Under the pieces are notes generated by a model. That model ran no database searches. It saw only the letters and a program-made list of their open reading frames with translations, and was not told where the DNA came from. From positions 1-64,000 of the forward strand of contig NZ_JBGORW010000005.1 of assembly GCF_041538065.1 (NCBI RefSeq): DNA of 64,000 nt, given 5' to 3'. The position numbers were made by a program, and so were the translations under genes. Shown one piece after another: positions 1-9,090 of this stretch; position 1 is the first letter of the stretch, and every line of letters begins with the position of its first letter. The DNA is from Leptotrichia hongkongensis. GTDB lineage: Bacteria; Fusobacteriota; Fusobacteriia; Fusobacteriales; Leptotrichiaceae.

Positions 1-61
1 CAAGGAAAATCAGTAGGTTAAAGATACATTAGGGAAGAAATATTTTTTTTAATATATTTTT

Positions 62-78
62 GTAACAAATGTTTGACA
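62..78 (+). promoter_or_regulatory. possible SOS-like operator and -35 element upstream of recA
   Basis: AAC-N4-GTT with purine/pyrimidine flanks at 62-75 resembles the Gram-positive LexA (DinR) box, differing at the outer G. It abuts a TTGACA at 73-78. No good -10 lies 17 bases beyond; a separate TATAAT is at 140-145. That LexA exists in this organism is not shown, so the call is tentative. Confidence 0.3.
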
Positions 79-183
79 TCTATACAAAAGAAATCAAAAA
101 TAGAAAAGAAAAAATATATAAAAAGAAATCAAATTGTGATATAATAATGTTTGGAATATAATAATAAATAAGGAGAGGGTATA

Positions 184-1305
184 ATGGCTAGAAAAAAAGC
201 TGAAGAAAAAGAAAAGGATGATAAAGCGTTAAGCGAAAAGGAGAAAATGCTTGACTTGGCACTAAAGCAGATTCAGAAGGACTATGGTGATGGTGCTGTA
301 ATGAAACTTGGTGAAAATCAGAAAATGAATATAAGGGCTATTTCTACAGGAAGCTTGAATTTGGATATAGCGCTTGGAATTGGTGGGGTGCCAAGAGGAA
401 GAATTGTTGAGATTTATGGAGCGGAATCTTCAGGGAAAACAACACTTGCACTTCATATTATTGCGGAAGCTCAGAAGGCTGGAGGAACGGTGGCATTTAT
501 TGATGCGGAACATGCTTTAGATCCAGTTTATGCAAAGGCTCTTGGAGTAAATATTGATGAACTTTTAATTTCACAGCCTGATACAGGGGAGCAGGCACTT
601 GAAATTTCAGATATGCTTGTAAGAAGTGGAGCAATGGATGTAATTGTTGTCGATTCAGTTGCGGCACTTGTTCCAAAAGCTGAAATTGAAGGAGAGATGG
701 GCGATCAGCAAATGGGGCTTCAGGCAAGACTTATGTCAAAAGCACTTAGAAAATTAACAGGAAGTATCTCAAAATCTGATACAGTTATGATTTTTATTAA
801 CCAAATAAGAGAAAAAATTGGAGGATTCTCATTTGTTCCAGGAGTCCAGACAACGACTTCAGGAGGACGTGCTTTAAAATTCTTTTCAACTGTAAGAATG
901 GAAGTAAAAAGAGTAGGTTCTGTTAAGCAGGGAGACGATGTTATTGGAAGTGAAGTTGTAGTAAAAGTTACGAAAAATAAAGTTGCACCGCCATTTAAAG
1001 AAGCTAAATTTAATGTTATGTATGGAACAGGAATTTCTAAAATTGGGGAAGTACTTGATGCGGCTATTAATCTTGGAATTGCTTCAAAAAGTGGAGCATG
1101 GTTCAGTTATGGCGATGAGCGTTTAGGACAGGGACGTGTAAATGTTGAAAATATGCTAAAGGAAAACAAGGAAATATATGAACGGCTTGAAAAGCAAGTG
1201 CTTGATGCTATTCGTCCAAAACAGGAAACAGAGCAACTAAAAATAGTAGAAACTGTTGAATCTGAAAATACTGAAAATAAAGAAGCAGAAACAGATGAAG
1301 ATTAA
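184..1305 (+). CDS. recA: RecA recombinase
   Basis: RecA is the cytoplasmic ATPase that forms filaments on single-stranded DNA, drives strand exchange and acts as SOS co-protease. The 373-residue product has the family layout: an N-terminal helix, Walker A GAESSGKTT near residue 79, a Walker B region ending VVDSVAAL, and the DNA-binding loops containing MGLQARLMSKALRKLTG and FINQIREKIGG. The C-terminus is acidic and Glu/Asp-rich, as usual. The start follows a strong AAGGAGAGGG Shine-Dalgarno. recX overlaps its 3' end, so the two are probably cotranscribed and translationally coupled. Identification is secure. Confidence 0.98.
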   Translation: MARKKAEEKEKDDKALSEKEKMLDLALKQIQKDYGDGAVMKLGENQKMNIRAISTGSLNLDIALGIGGVPRGRIVEIYGAESSGKTTLALHIIAEAQKAGGTVAFIDAEHALDPVYAKALGVNIDELLISQPDTGEQALEISDMLVRSGAMDVIVVDSVAALVPKAEIEGEMGDQQMGLQARLMSKALRKLTGSISKSDTVMIFINQIREKIGGFSFVPGVQTTTSGGRALKFFSTVRMEVKRVGSVKQGDDVIGSEVVVKVTKNKVAPPFKEAKFNVMYGTGISKIGEVLDAAINLGIASKSGAWFSYGDERLGQGRVNVENMLKENKEIYERLEKQVLDAIRPKQETEQLKIVETVESENTENKEAETDED

Positions 1306-1903
1306 TAAAATTTATCGTAATAAGATATATCTTGATACTGAGGAAATTATGGATATAAGTCCTCTTATCAGGCAGAAATACGATTTAAAGGTAAATGACA
1401 ATATTGAGAGGTTTTATGATGAGATTTCGTATGAAGCCGCTCTTGAAAAAGGGATTTTTCTGATTTCATTAAAAGACAGGACAAAAAAAGAAATACGATT
1501 AAAGCTGGAAGAAAAATTTAGAAACAAGTCAGCTATTTTACAGGCAATAGAGAAGTTGGAAGAACTAAGGTATCTAAATGATCTAAATTATGCTATTTCG
1601 TATATTGAAGGCAGAACTTATGGGAAAAATCGTATTTCCTACAACCTTTTTCAAAAAGGAATTGATAAAGTCACAGTTGAAAAGGCTTATCTGACTTTAG
1701 ATGAGGAAAAAGAAGAAAATGTCGATGACACAAAGTTAGAAAAATTAATTGAAAAAAATAGTAAAAAGATTAATATAAATAATGAGAGGGAAGAAAAAAA
1801 AGTAAAGGAAGAACAGAAATTTATACAGTACTTAGCAAGACAAGGTTTTTCCCTTGACAAAATTTTTAGAAAGCTGAAAGAATATAAAGAAAATTATGAA
1901 TAA
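1295..1903 (+). CDS. recX: RecX-type regulator of RecA
   Basis: The product is about 202 residues. RecX binds RecA filaments and limits or modulates recombination. The helical repeats are recognisable: ALEKGIFLISLKDRTKKEIRLKLEEKF, then YLNDLNYAISYIEGR, then a C-terminal QYLARQGFSLDKIFRKLKEY. I chose the ATG at 1295, inside the last codons of recA, rather than the in-frame ATG at 1256, because it gives the normal 11-base stop/start overlap seen in recA-recX pairs and does not extend deep into recA. A charged Lys/Glu insert (about residues 150-175) is longer than in many homologues. Position and motifs together make the call good, although RecX proteins diverge strongly. Confidence 0.85.
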   Translation: MKINKIYRNKIYLDTEEIMDISPLIRQKYDLKVNDNIERFYDEISYEAALEKGIFLISLKDRTKKEIRLKLEEKFRNKSAILQAIEKLEELRYLNDLNYAISYIEGRTYGKNRISYNLFQKGIDKVTVEKAYLTLDEEKEENVDDTKLEKLIEKNSKKININNEREEKKVKEEQKFIQYLARQGFSLDKIFRKLKEYKENYE

Positions 1904-1923
1904 CGGTAAAGGAGGAAAATCGT

Positions 1924-2670
1924 ATGAGAACGATATTTTACCATCTTGTGTTAGTTGGAACTTTTGTTTATGGAAGTTTTGTTCATATATGGTATCTAAT
2001 ATTCAATAAAGGCGAAAAAAGATATAGATATGTATGCCGAGTAGCCAAAAATTGGGGGAAAAATCTAATTTGGGGAGCTGGAAGCAAAGTAAAAGTTATT
2101 TATAAAAATGGCAGTGAAGAAGAAATAAAAAAAATACGAGACACAAAAGAAGCAGTTATATTAATTTCAAATCATCAGAGTAATGTAGATATTCCTGCAT
2201 TATTAGGATATTTGCCACTTGATTTTTCTTTCATTGCAAAAAAGGAAATGAAAAGATGGCCTGCAATTGGACGTTGGATGCGTTCCTTTGACTGTATATT
2301 TTTGGATAGAAAAAATGCAAGACAGGGAATGAAGGATATGAAAGATGCGATAAGTAAAATAAAAAAAGGGCATTCTTATGTAATTTTCCCTGAAGGAAGC
2401 AGAAGTGAGGATGGTACAATTGGTGAATTTAAAAAAGGAAGCTTTAAACTTGCAACAGATACAGATGCAAGAATTTTGCCAATCACAATTATTGGAACTT
2501 ATGAAGTGCAAAGCCGTAAAAGTTTAAAGGTAACGCCAAATAAAAATATAAAAATTGTTGTGGATAAGCCAGTAGATTTAAAACCTATGTCAAGAGAAGA
2601 AAAAAAGGAAGTTCACAATATTGTAAATAAAATTATAAAAGATAATTATACAGAAGAAAAAAATCTTTAG
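1924..2670 (+). CDS. plsC: 1-acyl-sn-glycerol-3-phosphate acyltransferase
   Basis: PlsC acylates lysophosphatidic acid to phosphatidic acid at the inner membrane face, the second step of phospholipid synthesis. The 248-residue protein starts with a hydrophobic segment (residues 3-28) likely to anchor it. It then shows the acyltransferase blocks in order: NHQSNVD (the H-x4-D catalytic motif, about residue 83), FLDRKN near 127, and FPEGSRSEDG near 155 (the usual FPEGTRS glycerol-phosphate-binding block). It begins after GGAGG 21 bases beyond recX and is followed closely by rdgB, so it belongs to the recA operon. Confidence 0.93.
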   Translation: MRTIFYHLVLVGTFVYGSFVHIWYLIFNKGEKRYRYVCRVAKNWGKNLIWGAGSKVKVIYKNGSEEEIKKIRDTKEAVILISNHQSNVDIPALLGYLPLDFSFIAKKEMKRWPAIGRWMRSFDCIFLDRKNARQGMKDMKDAISKIKKGHSYVIFPEGSRSEDGTIGEFKKGSFKLATDTDARILPITIIGTYEVQSRKSLKVTPNKNIKIVVDKPVDLKPMSREEKKEVHNIVNKIIKDNYTEEKNL

Positions 2671-2718
2671 GTGGGGGTAAGTATACCCCTATTTTGCGTG
2701 AGAAAGGAAAGCGATACA

Positions 2719-3312
2719 ATGAAAGTATTTTTAGCGACTAAAAATAAGGGAAAAATAAAAGATTTTGAAAAACTGACAGAAGGGATGGATTTAGAAGTTG
2801 TAACAATTTTAGATGGACTTGATATTCCTGATGTTGTGGAGGATGGAGAAACTTTTGAGGAAAATTCACGAAAAAAGGCAAAGGAAATTGCGGATTATAC
2901 AAATATTGTAACAATTTCAGATGATTCAGGACTTTGTGTAGATGCTTTAGATGGAGGGCCTGGAGTTTATTCAGCAAGATTTGGAGGAGAAAATGCGACT
3001 GACAGCGAAAAGAACCAAAAAATGCTGGAACTTCTGAAGGATGTGAAAAAAGAAAATAGAAAAGCACATTTTGTATCTGTTGTAAGTATTGCCTTCCCAA
3101 ATGGGGAAATTCATTCGTTTCGTGGAGAAATAGAAGGAGAAATTTTGTTTGAAGCAAGAGGTAATAATGGATTTGGCTACAATCCAATTTTTTATTCGTA
3201 TGAACTAGAAAAATCATTTGGAGAAGCAGATGACGAAGAAAGAAAAAGTGTGAGCCATCGGGCAAGAGCATTTAGAAAGCTCATTGCATCAGGACTTCTG
3301 GAAGAAAAATAA
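2719..3312 (+). CDS. rdgB: XTP/dITP (non-canonical purine NTP) pyrophosphatase
   Basis: RdgB/HAM1 hydrolyses dITP, XTP and similar NTPs to monophosphates, keeping damaged purines out of nucleic acids. Visible motifs are the N-terminal TKNKGK (phosphate binding), SDDSGLCVDALDGGPGVYSARF in the middle, and GFGYNPIF with the late SHRARAF. The ATG at 2719 gives 197 residues, the usual length, and has a GAAAGG Shine-Dalgarno. The upstream in-frame start at 2671 would add 16 residues with no homology feature. It is the last gene of the recA-recX-plsC-rdgB run. Confidence 0.95.
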   Translation: MKVFLATKNKGKIKDFEKLTEGMDLEVVTILDGLDIPDVVEDGETFEENSRKKAKEIADYTNIVTISDDSGLCVDALDGGPGVYSARFGGENATDSEKNQKMLELLKDVKKENRKAHFVSVVSIAFPNGEIHSFRGEIEGEILFEARGNNGFGYNPIFYSYELEKSFGEADDEERKSVSHRARAFRKLIASGLLEEK

Positions 3313-3423
3313 ATATTAATTGTTTTTCAGACTAAAAAATAGATTTGGATAAATTATAAATTTTGATTTCAGTTTTTAGTATTGTTTGTTAAATAAAAAA
3401 AGGCTGGAAAGGAGCTGTTTATT

Positions 3424-3945
3424 ATGGAAATTACTAATGAAAAAATTGAACTAAATGGATTAATTCACAAGGGAGTGGATAAAATTCTGATATTAATGGC
3501 GATATTGTCTATTGTTTATGGGATAGCATTTACTTTGCTGGAAAAAATTCCAGTTGCAAGGACAATTTCAGCTTTTTTGCCAGTTGCTGCCATTGTTGTC
3601 TGGATTTTGTTTATTTTTTTGAGAATTGACAAGTTAAAAGTTGAAAATGGGGCAGTTTCATTAAATGGAAAAAATTTGGATAGTAAAAATACGACAGGAT
3701 ACATGGATAAATATGTGGGAACACCAAGAATACATTTGACAGTTAATGGAGAAAAAATATTATTCGAACCGTATGTAAACCGTTACAGTAGAAGCGACAC
3801 TTCTAATAAAATCACAGCAATCGGATTTTTCCTAAAAGAGAAAGGAATACCTGAAATACAGTATCAAAAAATTTATCGTAAAATCCTGCTTTTGAGATTA
3901 GTTATCCTTTTAGGAATAATGGCTCCATTAATAATAACAGTTTAG
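3424..3945 (+). CDS. hypothetical membrane protein
   Basis: I do not recognise a family for this 173-residue protein. Two adjacent hydrophobic segments (about residues 20-40 and 46-66) are followed by a soluble domain of about 80 residues containing KLKVENGAVSLNGKNL and a glycine/asparagine-rich stretch. A third hydrophobic segment closes the C-terminus (about 153-171). A GGAG Shine-Dalgarno precedes the ATG. It lies just upstream of alr with only 29 bases between them, so the two may be cotranscribed. Nothing visible suggests an enzymatic role. Confidence 0.7.
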   Translation: MEITNEKIELNGLIHKGVDKILILMAILSIVYGIAFTLLEKIPVARTISAFLPVAAIVVWILFIFLRIDKLKVENGAVSLNGKNLDSKNTTGYMDKYVGTPRIHLTVNGEKILFEPYVNRYSRSDTSNKITAIGFFLKEKGIPEIQYQKIYRKILLLRLVILLGIMAPLIITV

Positions 3946-3974
3946 GAATTTGTCAAGGAGAGAAACAATAAAAA

Positions 3975-5141
3975 ATGTTAGTAAATTTGGAAATAAATAG
4001 GGAAAATCTAAAAAGGAACTTGGGAAAAATACGTTCTATAAATAAAAATATCGTTTGTGTAATTAAAGATAATGCTTATGGACTGGGAATTGAAAATATT
4101 TTTCCTATATTGTTAGAAAATAATTGTAATTACTTTGCAGTGGCATATATTGAGGAAGCGATAAAAATTCGTGAAATTCTAAAAAAATTTGAAAAAGAAA
4201 AAAAACTAATTTTTTTGGAAAATAAAAAAATAAAGATAATGGCACTTAATTATATTGAGCCTAAAAATTTGAAATATGTGATAGAAAATAATGTTGAATT
4301 TACAATTTTTAATTTTTCACAATTATCCGATTACTTAAAAATTTTGGATAAATCCTTTGAAAATACAGTTTTGAAAATCCATATAAAAATAAACAGTGGA
4401 ATGAACAGGCTTGGATTTAATGAAAATGAGATTTTGAAATTAATTGAAAAAATAAAAAAATATGAAATAAATTCTAAAAATAACAAACTGGAAATAATCT
4501 CGATTTTTTCTCATATTTCAGATGCAGAAAATCAAATTGAAACTGAAAAGCAAGTTGAAAAATATGAAAATATTTTAAAGATATTTGATAAAAATAATGT
4601 AAAATACCAGTACAAACATTTGCAGGCAAGCCCGTTACTCTTTAAATATGGACAAAAATACAATTATGATTTTGCAAGGGTAGGAATGGCACTTTATGGA
4701 ATGGAGCCTTTATCTTATGATGTGGGATTATTAGACGTTATAACAGTAAAATCACAAATTATAAACATAAGAAACGTGAAAAAAAATGATAAAATTTCCT
4801 ATGGAAGTAAAGGCATTGTAAACAGAGACTCTAAAATAGGCATTGTATCAATAGGCTATGCACATGGATTTCAAAAGCAAATTGAAAATTCAGAAGAAGC
4901 ATATGTTTTAGTAAATGGACAGAAGGCAAAAATTATTGGAGAAATTTGTATGGATATGATTTTTGTTGATTTAACGGACATAGAAAATGTGGAAGTAAAT
5001 GATGAAGTTGTAATTGTTGGAAGTCAGAAGAATATTGAAAATGGAATTACCAAGAGAATAACGTTGAGGCAAGTGGCAAAGTGGGCTGGGACTATACAGG
5101 ATGATGTGCTGACTAAGTTTTCGGGAATAAAAAAACAGTAG
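3975..5141 (+). CDS. alr: alanine racemase
   Basis: Alr is a PLP enzyme interconverting L- and D-alanine to supply D-alanine for peptidoglycan. The PLP lysine sits in IKDNAYGLG (K31). The TIM-barrel half includes INSGMNRLGF and SHISDAE, and the C-terminal barrel carries the second catalytic tyrosine in KISYGSKG plus SIGYAHGF and GEICMDMIFVDLT. The length of 388 residues is slightly above the usual 360-370, owing to Lys/Asn-rich loops. The Shine-Dalgarno AAGGAGAG precedes the ATG by about 10 bases. The call is secure. Confidence 0.95.
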   Translation: MLVNLEINRENLKRNLGKIRSINKNIVCVIKDNAYGLGIENIFPILLENNCNYFAVAYIEEAIKIREILKKFEKEKKLIFLENKKIKIMALNYIEPKNLKYVIENNVEFTIFNFSQLSDYLKILDKSFENTVLKIHIKINSGMNRLGFNENEILKLIEKIKKYEINSKNNKLEIISIFSHISDAENQIETEKQVEKYENILKIFDKNNVKYQYKHLQASPLLFKYGQKYNYDFARVGMALYGMEPLSYDVGLLDVITVKSQIINIRNVKKNDKISYGSKGIVNRDSKIGIVSIGYAHGFQKQIENSEEAYVLVNGQKAKIIGEICMDMIFVDLTDIENVEVNDEVVIVGSQKNIENGITKRITLRQVAKWAGTIQDDVLTKFSGIKKQ

Positions 5142-5206
5142 ATTGATTTGGATTTGAATTTTTTTATATTTATATCACGCGAATTACTAATGAAAAGAGG
5201 TGTTAG

Positions 5207-5929
5207 ATGCCAAGTGAAAATGTGAAATGGAAACGGGAAAGCATTATAATGAAATGGATTGAAGTCGGATTTTTTCATGAAGATTTAGGCAATTGGATTT
5301 ATAATGACAGGTATGAAATAGAGATGATTCAAATTATGAAAAAAGATAAGGTCGTATTTTGGGGTGAAGAATATAATTTAAAGTGGAGAAATTATTATGG
5401 AGAAAACAAAAATGAGGAGAAATACAACTGGGAACTTACTAATGGTGAGAATGTTTACTTGCGTAGATTTGGAAATATGATTTATACTGTTCCAAATTAT
5501 CTTGAGGCACACGAAAAACATTATTTTTTCACATCTATGGGATTTACTGTGGAAAATATGAAACTGATATATTCTAATAAGGAAATATTGGAAATAGAGA
5601 TTTTGACACTAAAGGATGTTATCTATCAATGGTTATTTACGAGTCATTACAGTGATGATTTTATAAATAATTTGAAAGAATATGCAAGTGCATTAATAAA
5701 TCAGATTTATTTTGTTGATGATGAAAGAATAGATGAGAATATTGAAAAAAATTTTAGAAAAATAGTTAATTTGGAAGAAAAAGAAGTAAAACTTGAAAAA
5801 ATAGATATTTCTAAATTTGAAACGGTTGATGTATATTTAGAAAATAGAACAGTTTGGAAGGCATTTTTACGAAAGAATGAAAAGTTATATTTAAATACGG
5901 ATGTTGATGTCAGCATTCGGATATTGTAG
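5207..5929 (+). CDS. hypothetical protein
   Basis: This 240-residue protein is not recognised. It is soluble and acidic, rich in Glu, Asn, Trp and Tyr, with no signal peptide or membrane segment. The ATG at 5207 has AAGAGG six bases upstream; an internal ATG at 5249 (MKWIEVGFF) is the alternative start but has a poorer ribosome site. Codon use resembles the neighbouring genes, so it is probably a true gene. It stands alone between alr and a long repeat-filled gap. Confidence 0.65.
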   Translation: MPSENVKWKRESIIMKWIEVGFFHEDLGNWIYNDRYEIEMIQIMKKDKVVFWGEEYNLKWRNYYGENKNEEKYNWELTNGENVYLRRFGNMIYTVPNYLEAHEKHYFFTSMGFTVENMKLIYSNKEILEIEILTLKDVIYQWLFTSHYSDDFINNLKEYASALINQIYFVDDERIDENIEKNFRKIVNLEEKEVKLEKIDISKFETVDVYLENRTVWKAFLRKNEKLYLNTDVDVSIRIL

Positions 5930-6178
5930 AGAATTTTGAAATAAAATTTAAAGATTAGAATAATTTAGATTAAACAATAAATTTAAAGAGAAAACTTTAT
6001 TAGAAAAAATACTAGAATCATGGTTTGAGTAACTGTGATTTTTTTATAATTTGATAACTTTGTTAAAAAAAATTAAATTTAATTCTTAAGTATCCATCTT
6101 AAAGATTTTTGTAATTTTATTTATAAATATTATTATTAATAAATGTTTTTTCTTATTTCATTTATATGTTTTTTTAAC

Positions 6179-6206
6179 GTAAGGGCATCAGACGCCATGC
6201 CCTTAC
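6179..6206. repeat. perfect 10-bp inverted repeat (hairpin)
   Basis: GTAAGGGCAT and ATGCCCTTAC flank an 8-nt loop. No T run follows on either strand, so it is not a standard terminator. Confidence 0.6.
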
Positions 6207-6243
6207 AACCCCGCTTACGCAAAACTTTCTTATAAAGAAAAAA

Positions 6244-6362
6244 TAAAACTCGCTTCGTAAAACTACGCTCACTTTCGCAAATAAGAGTTATTTTAACATA
6301 AATAAGTTCTATCATTATAAAAATTATGGCGAAAGAAATACATTCGTATTTAGTTATTTTTC
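6244..6362 (+). repeat. decayed copy of the 212-bp dispersed repeat
   Basis: It shares ordered blocks with the copy at 42060-42271 in the same orientation: AAACTCGCT, GCTCaCTTTCGCAAATAA, TGGCGAAAGAAA and TTTAGT. The spacing is altered. It faces the better copy at 6450-6661, forming an inverted pair. Confidence 0.55.
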
Positions 6363-6449
6363 CTTTAACGAAATTTTGCTTATTTAATATTTTCTAAATA
6401 CAAAAGCCTAGAATTTAAATATAGTAATCTATATAATTTAGCATAGAAT

Positions 6450-6661
6450 GTCGTGATTTTTTTGGAATAAAAACGACTAAACACATTTATGTGTTTCTTT
6501 CGCCAGAACCTTCATAGTAAATATATTTTATAGAGCTGCTCTAATCTTTATTTGCGAAAGTGAGTGTTAGCGAGTTTCGTTTTCGTAGTAATTTAGGTTT
6601 ATCCAAATAATAAATGTTTAGGCTACTTTCCCAAATAAAATTTGGGAATATTTCAAAAAAA
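6450..6661 (-). repeat. 212-bp dispersed repeat, copy 1 (minus orientation)
   Basis: The reverse complement aligns with 42060-42271 over exactly 212 bases with no gaps and 14 mismatches by hand count (about 93%). Almost all differences are transitions. No transposase or coding signal is inside. Confidence 0.9.
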
Positions 6662-7065
6662 TGCTTAGACGAGCCAGGGTTAGTGCGTAGCACTTTCGCC
6701 ATTCTCTTTAATATTCTATTAGTTAAATATGTTAAAATAACTATTATTGCGAAATGACGGGAAATGGCGATTGATTTCCCTTGCTTATATAAAAAGAAAA
6801 AACATGGAATTATGAAAAAATATTTATTAATAATCATAGATTGTATAATATATTGCGACAAACTAAAAAATGACTTTGATTTCATAACTTTTTTGATTTT
6901 TGCTCTTTAAATAGGAAATAGTATTAATAAAAATATTATTCTATAATTATATAGTTTATATTTTTATAAATTTATTTATAAATTATTTGATTAGCATTGA
7001 AAAAAACTGTAAAAAATTGTAAAATAGGTTATAATTATAAAATATGGAGAAAGTAGGGAAAATAA

Positions 7066-8307
7066 ATGGATTTGAACAAATATGAAACATTAAAGGATAG
7101 ATTTTTGAAATATGTAAAGATTGAAACTAGATCGAATGAAAAAAGTGAGAGTATTCCATCGACACCAACACAGCTTGAATTTGCCAAAATGCTTGTAAAA
7201 GAGCTGGAAGAAATAGGGATGGAAGATGTGTATGTGAATGAAAATTGCTTTGTTAATGCGACTTTGAAAAGTAATGTTGATAAAGATGTGAAAACTATTG
7301 GATTTATTGCACATATGGATACTGCTGATTTTAATGCAGTTAATGTAAATCCACAGATTGTGGAAAACTATGATGGGAAAGATATTGTCTTGAATACGGA
7401 ACAAAATATTGTATTATCTACTCATGAATTTCCAAATTTAAAGGAATATGTTGGAAAAACTGTAATTACTACTGATGGAACAACACTTCTGGGAGCTGAT
7501 GACAAGGCTGGAGTTGTGGAAATTATTGAGGCTATGAAATATTTGATTAATCATCCAGAAATCAAACATGGAACGGTAAAAGTGGCGTTTGGGCCTGATG
7601 AGGAAATTGGGCGTGGAGCAGATAACTTTAATGTAGATGAATTTGGAGCGGATTTTGCTTATACAATGGATGGCGGACCAGTGGGAGAACTTGAATATGA
7701 AAGTTTTAATGCAGCTGGAGCTGTATTTAAAATAAGAGGTAAAAGTGTTCATCCAGGAACAGCCAAAGGAAAAATGATAAATGCAAGTTTAATAGCTGCA
7801 GAGATTATAAATAGCTTTCCAGCAGATGAAGTGCCTGAAAAGACAGAAGGATACGAAGGATTTTATTTTCTTGAAAAAATTCGTGCAAATTGTGAAGATG
7901 CTGAATTATCATACATTTTAAGAGATCACGACAGACAGAAGTTTGAAGAAAAAAAGAAATTTGCTCAAAATGTCGCAAAAAAAATTAATGAAAAATACAA
8001 AAAAGAATTAGTAACAGTTGAAATAAAAGATCAATATTACAACATGGGAGAAATTATAAAAGATCACATGGAAATCGTAGAAATAGCCAAAAAAGCAATG
8101 GAAAACCTTGAAATAAAACCAATAATCAAGCCAATCCGTGGTGGAACAGACGGTTCAAAAATCTCATTTATGGGACTTCCTACACCAAATATTTTCGCAG
8201 GTGGAGAAAATTTCCATGGGAAATATGAATTCGTGGCACTTGAGAGTATGATTCTGGCAACTGATGTGATTGTAGAGATTGTAAGATTGAATGCATTAGA
8301 AGAGTAA
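7066..8307 (+). CDS. pepT: peptidase T (tripeptide aminopeptidase)
   Basis: PepT is a cytoplasmic dizinc M20 aminopeptidase releasing the N-terminal residue of tripeptides. Zinc and catalytic residues are in place: HMDT (H83, D85), GADDKAG (D145), the acidic pair in PDEEIGRGA (E179/E180), MDGG (D202), and a late NFHGKYEF. GGTDGS and the inserted dimerisation domain (RGKSVHPGTAKGKM) are typical. The 413 residues match the family length. It appears monocistronic, or leads the small gene that begins 34 bases later. Confidence 0.96.
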   Translation: MDLNKYETLKDRFLKYVKIETRSNEKSESIPSTPTQLEFAKMLVKELEEIGMEDVYVNENCFVNATLKSNVDKDVKTIGFIAHMDTADFNAVNVNPQIVENYDGKDIVLNTEQNIVLSTHEFPNLKEYVGKTVITTDGTTLLGADDKAGVVEIIEAMKYLINHPEIKHGTVKVAFGPDEEIGRGADNFNVDEFGADFAYTMDGGPVGELEYESFNAAGAVFKIRGKSVHPGTAKGKMINASLIAAEIINSFPADEVPEKTEGYEGFYFLEKIRANCEDAELSYILRDHDRQKFEEKKKFAQNVAKKINEKYKKELVTVEIKDQYYNMGEIIKDHMEIVEIAKKAMENLEIKPIIKPIRGGTDGSKISFMGLPTPNIFAGGENFHGKYEFVALESMILATDVIVEIVRLNALEE

Positions 8308-8341
8308 ATTCAAAAAGGGTATACGAAGGAGATATAAATAA

Positions 8342-8974
8342 ATGAAAGTTATAATTTATTTTTTATTATTGCAAGTAGTAATTTTTTCTGAAGCCAAAAA
8401 ATTAAGAGAAATAACTTATTATGAATATTATCCAGTTATCACAGAGAAAATTAAAACTGGAATGGAAATTCAAATAATAAAAGGATACTGTGTAATTTTT
8501 GAAAATAAATGTTCTAATTTTTTGTATGTTCCAAAGTATAAAATAGGCGGAGGATTAGATATAAATGCTATAAAAAAGATAAATATCGATTTATTAAATT
8601 TTAAAACAACATTATTTAGTAATGTTTTATTTGATAATAATTATCCATATTTTGACAATGAAAAGCAAATGATATTAAAAAATAAGAATATAAGACAAAA
8701 AATTCTAAACCTACGAAAAAAACTTTTAGACTTTGATAAGTTTAATGAAATTAAAAAGAATCAAATTTTGCTGGCAGAAGATGAGTGGATAGAACTTGAT
8801 GAATTACCAAAGGTTTTTTCAAATTATATTGTAATTAAATTACCAGAACTATCTTTGCCATATATTTTAAATTATAATTCTGTTAAAACAAACAATAAAT
8901 CTGATTTTGATGATAATCTTTATGAATTGAATGAACAAATTATAGAATTGGTTAATTTACTGGAAATACAATAA
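8342..8974 (+). CDS. hypothetical secreted protein
   Basis: This is a 210-residue protein of unknown family. The first 19 residues form a hydrophobic signal-like segment ending SEA, with probable cleavage before KKLRE. The remainder is Lys/Asn/Tyr-rich with two cysteines (in KGYCVIFENKCSN) that could form a disulfide outside the cytoplasm. A good AAGGAGAT Shine-Dalgarno precedes the ATG. Its 34-base distance from pepT allows cotranscription. Confidence 0.65.
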   Translation: MKVIIYFLLLQVVIFSEAKKLREITYYEYYPVITEKIKTGMEIQIIKGYCVIFENKCSNFLYVPKYKIGGGLDINAIKKINIDLLNFKTTLFSNVLFDNNYPYFDNEKQMILKNKNIRQKILNLRKKLLDFDKFNEIKKNQILLAEDEWIELDELPKVFSNYIVIKLPELSLPYILNYNSVKTNNKSDFDDNLYELNEQIIELVNLLEIQ

Positions 8975-9090
8975 AATTAAACCTGAAGAAAAACTTATTA
9001 ATCAAAAAAGTTTAAAAAAGTAAAAAAATTTGATTTTGAATGCTTAAGGGGGACTTAAGAGTTAAAAATAATAAAAAGGGAGTGATGAGA

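Larger units (their letters stand above)
5930..7065. other. 1.1 kb gene-free stretch with repeat remnants
   Basis: No convincing gene lies here. The stretch holds a perfect 10-bp hairpin (GTAAGGGCAT at 6179-6188 against 6197-6206), a decayed repeat copy at about 6244-6362, an inverted 212-bp repeat at 6450-6661, and the pepT upstream region with TATAAT at 7030-7035. The only sizeable ORF, on the minus strand, runs through the repeat and looks spurious. Confidence 0.7.

Noticed and set aside
1..21. Possible 3' tail of a gene before recA, ending TAA at 19-21
   Set aside because: Only six codons are visible; other frames also stop nearby, so no gene can be named.
6541..6885. 114-codon minus-strand ORF
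   Set aside because: It runs through the 212-bp repeat, has no ribosome site, and its composition is that of translated AT-rich non-coding DNA.
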